A stretch of 64,000 bases of DNA from a virus, in IMG/VR virus record IMGVR_UViG_3300027996_000014, positions 1 to 64,000 of that record, one strand, 5' to 3'. Shown here piece by piece: positions 59,401-64,000 of the stretch (position 1 is its first letter; each line of letters starts with the position of its first letter). Position numbers and translations under genes: made by a program. Under the pieces are notes generated by a model. It saw only the letters and a program-made list of their open reading frames with translations. It searched no databases and had not been told where the DNA came from.

Positions 59401-62400
59401 ATAAAGAATCAGGATTAATATTGAATCCCATTGTTTCTAAAAGTTCAATTAACATATCTACTAACTTAGTCCAAAAAGGTTTAGCATTTACATCAGTAAT
59501 TTCATTAAGTCTTTCTTGAAATCCTTTATCTGTAAGAGCCATTGTTACAAACTCTTGTAATTTAACAGTACCATAGTATTTACTAAGGTTTTTAGAATCA
59601 CTAAAATCAACAGATGGTAAATTAATGCCAATATCAAGATTATGCTTATCTAAATAATTAGCTAATGATGTTTGTTCGTCTACATTAAGAACTTTATCAC
59701 TACCATCTACATTATCTTTTCTCCATTTCCAAGTCCAATATTTTCTAGTCCAAGAATCTATTCCATCTTTTCCTTCTTTTTTTATTAATGCATCTATATA
59801 TTGTTTTTGTAAATTTTTTAAATTTTCAATAATAGTTATTTGAGCTTTTGTAAGTTGATCTAAATTTCCTTCTTCATACTTATAAATTAAATCAGAAGTA
59901 TAACCATGAATTGTTTCATGTGCAAATGCTGATGCAATAATACTATTATTACTATTATCTAAAGCTACTCCTAATCCTGATTTTTTATTTAAATTTAAAG
60001 TAATTTTACCATTAACATATTGAGCAACTCCCGCATTAACTTCATTTATAAAATTTAATTCTAACTTATCATTACCTTCAATTTGATTAAGCATATCTAA
60101 TAATTCTCTATTGTATGAATTAACATTATCATTAGTGATTAATTTATTCATTAATGATTTAAATGCTTTATTACCTGTTTCTTTTGTAGTAATTTTAATT
60201 TTGTTAACAGCTTTATCATTTTCATTATTAATTATATTAGGAGTAAATTTTTCTACTGGAGTAACTTTTATTGGTGATTTTTTATGAGCAGGATGTACTA
60301 TTGAATTATTATTATCAAAAGATTGAGAATTATATTGAACAAATCCATATTCACCTTTTAACATAGGTATCATTTCATATTTATTTGTTTCATCATTATA
60401 TTCATAAATTGCAAACCCTGCTTTTGATCTTGATAATTTTATACTTAAAAATTTAATAGGACTAACTGTATCAAATTCTTCATAAGTATACATTGATTTC
60501 TTAGTATCTTTAATTGTAAATGAACTAGGTATATCTTCTTTACTATCTATTTCATCTATTTTAATTGTACGAAGTAAATCTGGATTATTTTGAAAAAACT
60601 GTTTAGTAAACCCAGATGGTATACTATAAGAAGGTTCACCATTTTCATCAAGATGTCCATTAAATGTATTAGTAAAACTAAGAGAAGATTCACTTAAAGA
60701 TTTACCAAAGTTCATATTTTGCAAATATACAACAGGAATATATTTAAGATATTGTTTAGCTCCTTGATTACCTCCTTCAAGATAAGCAGCTAATATTAAC
60801 TCTTGAGCTAACATTCTCATAGTATAATCAATTCCATTAAATACACCTATTTTACTTTCTGATTTTAATAAGTAAAGAAATCCATCATAAATATTACTTT
60901 CATCATAATTCTCTGCAGTAGCTGCATCAAAATTAATTCTAGAAATTGTACCATCAATTTTTGGATCAGGTTCTAATTTATTTAAAAAATTATTTTCTCT
61001 ATACCATTGTTCACCTGATAATTGATTTAATATTGTAGCAAGACTTAAATTAGTTCCTGGAACATCTACAAATAACCTATTTCTTTCAATATTTGGATCA
61101 TAGGTCATTAAATTTGTATTAGTATTATTAAACATAAAAGAACGAATTCCTTTAAATATTTTATTAAATATTTCCATTTGTTTAACTGAAGATAAATCAC
61201 TGCCTCTTGGTATATGATTTTGTATTTCTTGATTTACTAAACTTACACCTAATTGTTGATAAGGAAAATATTTCTCATAAATAGTATTCGCAAACATTGC
61301 TCCATATTTTGCAGCAAAACCATTAATAGTAGTAGGTGTAACTAAACCATTTTTGTCATACTCTCCCATTAATTTATCAGCATTATAAATGCTATGGTTA
61401 CTAAGATTATTTACTTGTTTTACTTTAAAATTATTTTCAGTAAGTGAAGTAGGTAAACCTTTTGCTTCTGTATTAACAGCTGATTGAATTTTTTTAATTT
61501 CTTTACCTATTTCAGTAAGATTTCTAAATTTTTCTACTAATAATAATTGTTTAATATTAAAATCACTAGTAGTATTTTTAGAAATTACTAATTTACTTTT
61601 TAAGTTTTCTAGTAATTCTTCTCCTGATTGATTTTCTAAATGAGATAAATCATGCTCATTTACAAGTCTATTAGATTTATCATATTTAAGTAATAAATTA
61701 TCATAAATTACACTTTCAACATCTTGTACAAAAGGAGCTAATGAAGATCTACTATTTGTTAATTCTTCAATATATTCCCATATAATAGGTTGAGTAATTA
61801 ATCCTGAAATCTCAGTTTCTTCAAACCCTAATGAAACCATTGCCCGAATAGCATCAAAAGTTTCATTATTAATATTTAATTTATCTAAAATTTGTGCTTT
61901 TTCATTATCTACTGCAGTTGATTGTAAAGATTTAACAATATTAGACTTAAGTTTTAATGAACTTTTTTCATCTTTTGTTAATTCTCTTTTAGCAATTTTT
62001 GCATTTTGAATAATTTGCTGAGAACGTAAAGTATATTTATTTGATAAATCTCCTTTTGAAGTAATATTCCCAAAAGTAGCAATGTTATTATTATAAGTTA
62101 ATATAGATGATTGTGATGGCTTAGCTCCTTTTTTGAATAAAAATTTAGTATCTTCTTCTGAAAGATTTAAAATAGTTAATTCTTTACCTTGTGTAATTGT
62201 TACAAAAGAGGAATCTAATGAGAATGCACCTACTCCATTTTTACCTGAAGTTGCGTTAATAAATTTATTTCTTTGGTATGCATCAGAAAGAATTGTAACT
62301 CTTTCTTCTAATTCACCATTATCTTTTCTTATTTTATTAACTTTGTCTGCAATGTTTTTGAATTCACCAAATGAATCAATATCCATATTCATAGCAATAA

Positions 62401-64000
62401 TCTCTGGATTATTACTAGTCATAATTTTAATATGAATATCTATAATAGCATTTTGTCTATGTGCTACGTAAGAACGCTTTAACATTTTTAATTCAGCAAC
62501 AGCATCATTGTATTCTTTTTGAACAGTATTATTTAAATTTTTAAATAAATCAGCTATAAAGTCACTTACTTCTTTCTCATATATATCACTATTTTCAAAG
62601 CTTTCTAATAAATCTCTTTCCTCTTTATTAAACCCTAAATCTTTTTTAATATCTAAAATAGTTTCTACTACTTCTTTTATTTTCCCGTCAATTACTTTTT
62701 TACTTTTTAAGAAAGTAGTACTAAGTTTTCCATTTGTATAATGAGTATTGTACATGTACGTGTACAATTTATCAACATCAAAATCAGATCCCATTTGAGC
62801 AACCCAATCTCTTGGCGTTAATAGTAAATCTCCAGATGCTTCTGGTAAAAATCCTACTACTTCAATTGCAGCCATAGAACTCTTTGCTTGATTAGGAATA
62901 CGGAAACCAAATAAAGTTAATACTTTTTGAGGTATTTTTTTAAAATCTAATTTACCATCTGTTATAAAATCATTTATATTTAAAATTTGTCCTTTCTCGT
63001 CACGTATTTTAAACGGCAGCATAATTTGAGCAGGTAACATTTTACCTGTAAGCTTACCTTTTGCATCATATTCTGGACGCAAAGGCTGTAATCCTTTAGC
63101 AGCATCATAATTAGAAGAAAATACTACACCTGATTTAGCTAATTCTGCATCAGCTTCTGCCCCTTCTTTTCTTCTAAATCCTTCTTCAGACCCAAGTACT
63201 CCTGATTGACCAGGGAATTTTTGTTTAATTACTTTTTTACTAACAATTGAAGTAAGAATGCTTTCAAATTTAGTACTATAAGGAGATGACCATAATGGTA
63301 TTTTAAAATCTGTACCCTCTTCGTTTAATTCTAGTGAATCTAACATATTTCTAGGATATCCCTGCCTAGTCTTTACTTCTTCAATTAATATTTCTTGTAA
63401 TTTTTCAATAGGAATTGATTTACGTGAAACTGGATTACCATCTTCATCATATGTAAGTAGTCCTAGCTTCTCAGCAAGCTTCTCTTGTGCATTACCAAAA
63501 AGTTCATGATAATAGTTATCATATTCTTTTTTAAGTTGCTCTCCTGTAACTCCTGGCTCTATTTGTAAATCTAAAATATCTGAAAATAAAAGTTTACGAG
63601 CTTGTGTTCCTATATTAACAGAACTTTTACTACGGTCATAAGGTACATCTTGCTGTATTCTAAAGTTAGTTCTTGGTATAAATAATGCGTTGTCTGTTGT
63701 AATTTCAAGGTTATCTAATACGTTCCCATTATTATCAAATACATCTATAGAGCTTTCAATAGCACCTACTTTAGTTGCTGTACCAAAACTAGCTCTAACT
63801 GTAATGTTACTTTGGCCATTACCCGCATTCTTACTTTCTTTAGTTTCAAATTTTTCTAAAGCTATTCTAATTTTATCAATTTCAAGTTCAGTTGTTAATT
63901 GTGGAATTAATGGAAAACTAGAAGATTTAATATATAATCTTTTATCAATATTTTGTTCAACTGATAAAATATTACCAACATAAACTGGTTTCATCGGCTG
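56471..64000 (-). CDS. Giant polyprotein: RNA polymerase + metallopeptidase + SLOG-like + SF1 helicase, 5' end beyond window
   Basis: 2,507 residues are visible from the Met codon at 63994; the frame remains open to 64000, so the true start may lie outside. Positions count from that Met. About 365-390: RIPNQAKSSMAAIEVVGFLP, then DFDVD at 404-408 (QMGSDFDVDKL), the metal-binding loop of crAss-like/YonO-type RNA polymerases. HETIH at 1359-1363: zincin-type metallopeptidase. About 1567-1740: SLOG-like region (HSGGAKGGDTAWDKIG; NFAGIGSRSLSSTEV). About 1812-1910: YVFGDNTQRKGTGGQAQIRN, DUF7831-like. About 1983-1990: GAAGTGKT, IDEVSML and HKAQGST/ALSRA, an SF1 (RecD/Dda-like) helicase. A virion-packaged early transcription machine is the best guess. 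Confidence 0.8.
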   Translation of the reverse strand, partial: QPMKPVYVGNILSVEQNIDKRLYIKSSSFPLIPQLTTELEIDKIRIALEKFETKESKNAGNGQSNITVRASFGTATKVGAIESSIDVFDNNGNVLDNLEITTDNALFIPRTNFRIQQDVPYDRSKSSVNIGTQARKLLFSDILDLQIEPGVTGEQLKKEYDNYYHELFGNAQEKLAEKLGLLTYDEDGNPVSRKSIPIEKLQEILIEEVKTRQGYPRNMLDSLELNEEGTDFKIPLWSSPYSTKFESILTSIVSKKVIKQKFPGQSGVLGSEEGFRRKEGAEADAELAKSGVVFSSNYDAAKGLQPLRPEYDAKGKLTGKMLPAQIMLPFKIRDEKGQILNINDFITDGKLDFKKIPQKVLTLFGFRIPNQAKSSMAAIEVVGFLPEASGDLLLTPRDWVAQMGSDFDVDKLYTYMYNTHYTNGKLSTTFLKSKKVIDGKIKEVVETILDIKKDLGFNKEERDLLESFENSDIYEKEVSDFIADLFKNLNNTVQKEYNDAVAELKMLKRSYVAHRQNAIIDIHIKIMTSNNPEIIAMNMDIDSFGEFKNIADKVNKIRKDNGELEERVTILSDAYQRNKFINATSGKNGVGAFSLDSSFVTITQGKELTILNLSEEDTKFLFKKGAKPSQSSILTYNNNIATFGNITSKGDLSNKYTLRSQQIIQNAKIAKRELTKDEKSSLKLKSNIVKSLQSTAVDNEKAQILDKLNINNETFDAIRAMVSLGFEETEISGLITQPIIWEYIEELTNSRSSLAPFVQDVESVIYDNLLLKYDKSNRLVNEHDLSHLENQSGEELLENLKSKLVISKNTTSDFNIKQLLLVEKFRNLTEIGKEIKKIQSAVNTEAKGLPTSLTENNFKVKQVNNLSNHSIYNADKLMGEYDKNGLVTPTTINGFAAKYGAMFANTIYEKYFPYQQLGVSLVNQEIQNHIPRGSDLSSVKQMEIFNKIFKGIRSFMFNNTNTNLMTYDPNIERNRLFVDVPGTNLSLATILNQLSGEQWYRENNFLNKLEPDPKIDGTISRINFDAATAENYDESNIYDGFLYLLKSESKIGVFNGIDYTMRMLAQELILAAYLEGGNQGAKQYLKYIPVVYLQNMNFGKSLSESSLSFTNTFNGHLDENGEPSYSIPSGFTKQFFQNNPDLLRTIKIDEIDSKEDIPSSFTIKDTKKSMYTYEEFDTVSPIKFLSIKLSRSKAGFAIYEYNDETNKYEMIPMLKGEYGFVQYNSQSFDNNNSIVHPAHKKSPIKVTPVEKFTPNIINNENDKAVNKIKITTKETGNKAFKSLMNKLITNDNVNSYNRELLDMLNQIEGNDKLELNFINEVNAGVAQYVNGKITLNLNKKSGLGVALDNSNNSIIASAFAHETIHGYTSDLIYKYEEGNLDQLTKAQITIIENLKNLQKQYIDALIKKEGKDGIDSWTRKYWTWKWRKDNVDGSDKVLNVDEQTSLANYLDKHNLDIGINLPSVDFSDSKNLSKYYGTVKLQEFVTMALTDKGFQERLNEITDVNAKPFWTKLVDMLIELLETMGFNINPDSLLPAAIEESLNLIKSNNKESDVTSTQPVSEINSPSEFTNHSGGAKGGDTAWDKIGREYRVVKHNHYREPGATELDSPELKGVKPVNLSQKDYDEGQKKVTIAARQMGRIAPTHQVRSNYMIRNWAQVKYSDAVYAVGTIIDKDSVMNHGKIAKIPQVKGGTGYAVQMAINEGKTVYVYDGTKDSWFEWVKEVHLDPETNSLLGGFVPANTPTLTKNFAGIGSRSLSSTEVWKKSDQAIRDVYKKTFSQPANEVIKSNLISTPKIEVVNRYTSADLKANPDKIYVFGDNTQRKGTGGQAQIRNNENAFGIATKLQPNNNASAFMSDNDLQSNKNVIDSDIAKIKADGRSLVFPKDGFGTGLAKLKEKAPQTYTYLKQRLQEEFGFNNDTGAISTQPSTQPSNETNPEVKENKFTYKNRTIDTDFTLTEGQDKALTRLAEFVENSNSKKAITLQGAAGTGKTAVIGYLQKLLPNTTFVYLAPTHAATTELASATVKAGNKELPMTIASAIGESKNRITGVKESVLRKKLTDKFGYSDNIMVIDEVSMLSNKDYKILQDAIKNYNVKVIFMGDILQIPEVDVSNPVVKQVSKSFSTPEQILLTEVKRTDDDKILQLLTELRKNTNGKIPRLENSNKLKYLASTEFNNLLVETFKAEPEESTLISYTNKGVTASNLRIRKTLGRVGDLIPGDIIVGYAGYNSKQIEKQNIANSMKYTITKTEKIGSAYSIEATSKKLEELEKLGIKKVSKYASGKYLQLSENDSFIFDELNEEDFQNNNKEISNVMSKLHSAKQAALANNRMWGAYYSAVESTSKYFENTLIGGDYIYNPSTKKMEKYNYLIHKGIANELRVSKAIDFGHAVTIHKAQGSTIKNVFFETDTLPRGNSSILKQDAKIIGSEKHSLIYVALSRASKLLVINTSNPEHFSSPTFKPTSIKPLNLERLNEIKKNDNTPTNLGADDLISVQDMEFERQFEEFLLTC

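Noticed and set aside
62133-62435. Plus-strand frames inside the giant genes (for example 100 codons here)
   Set aside because: Antisense shadows of a continuous 2,500-residue protein with recognised domains.
1-64000. Stop-codon reassignment (TAG to Gln or TGA to Trp), known in some crAss-like phages
   Set aside because: Long genes are intact in the standard code, and TAG and TGA are used as ordinary stops, e.g. in the repeated Lys-Gln-TAG linker.

Overview
The window is part of a tailed-phage genome of the crAss-like type (Crassvirales) that most likely infects a member of the Bacteroidetes, probably a flavobacterium-like host. Reasons: very AT-rich DNA; a block terminase - portal - scaffold-like - major capsid protein of crAss-like type; a family B DNA polymerase; giant virion-type polyproteins, one with a crAss-type RNA polymerase DFDxD loop; A-rich leaders without Shine-Dalgarno sites; and three promoters of the Bacteroidetes TTG / TAnnTTTG form. 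Long reading frames are uninterrupted in the standard code and all three stops are used. I saw no tRNA, CRISPR array, integrase or transposase.

Layout. (1) 1-23.8 kb, minus strand: the late region. In transcription order it starts with two paralogous winged-helix proteins and small packaging-associated genes, then terminase, portal, scaffold-like protein, capsid, connector/tail proteins, a run of fibre and spike proteins, a holin-like gene and a cell-wall amidase cut by the window edge. Host-type promoters precede the winged-helix genes, the portal and the fibre genes. (2) 23.8-24.33 kb: divergent intergenic region with an 18-bp palindrome and four 23-bp-spaced repeats, a likely operator or origin. 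(3) 24.3-32.7 kb, plus strand: early accessory region with about 1.5 kb of structured, nearly gene-free sequence, a lipoprotein and two secreted proteins, and a nest of 13 tiny genes joined by two repeated stop/start linker sequences. (4) 32.7-51.1 kb, plus strand: replication and recombination (polymerase B, GroES, DNA ligase, SF2 helicase, DnaB-type helicase, RecA-like ATPase, SSB-like proteins, primase, MoxR/VWA pair, RusA-like resolvase, PD-(D/E)XK nuclease, uracil-DNA glycosylase-like protein), interrupted by a structured RNA locus at 36.56-36.98 kb. (5) 51.1-64 kb, minus strand: two giant genes that converge on the early genes at a bidirectional terminator.

How it may work together (inference): the giant RNA polymerase protein would enter the cell with the DNA and transcribe the plus-strand early genes, where I find no host-type promoters, while host RNA polymerase reads the late operon from consensus promoters. 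The most unusual part is the tiny-gene nest. Nearly every gene junction there is a copy of one of two short linkers that carry the end of one gene and the start of the next, and one gene (32364-32696) is a visible mosaic of pieces found elsewhere in the window.
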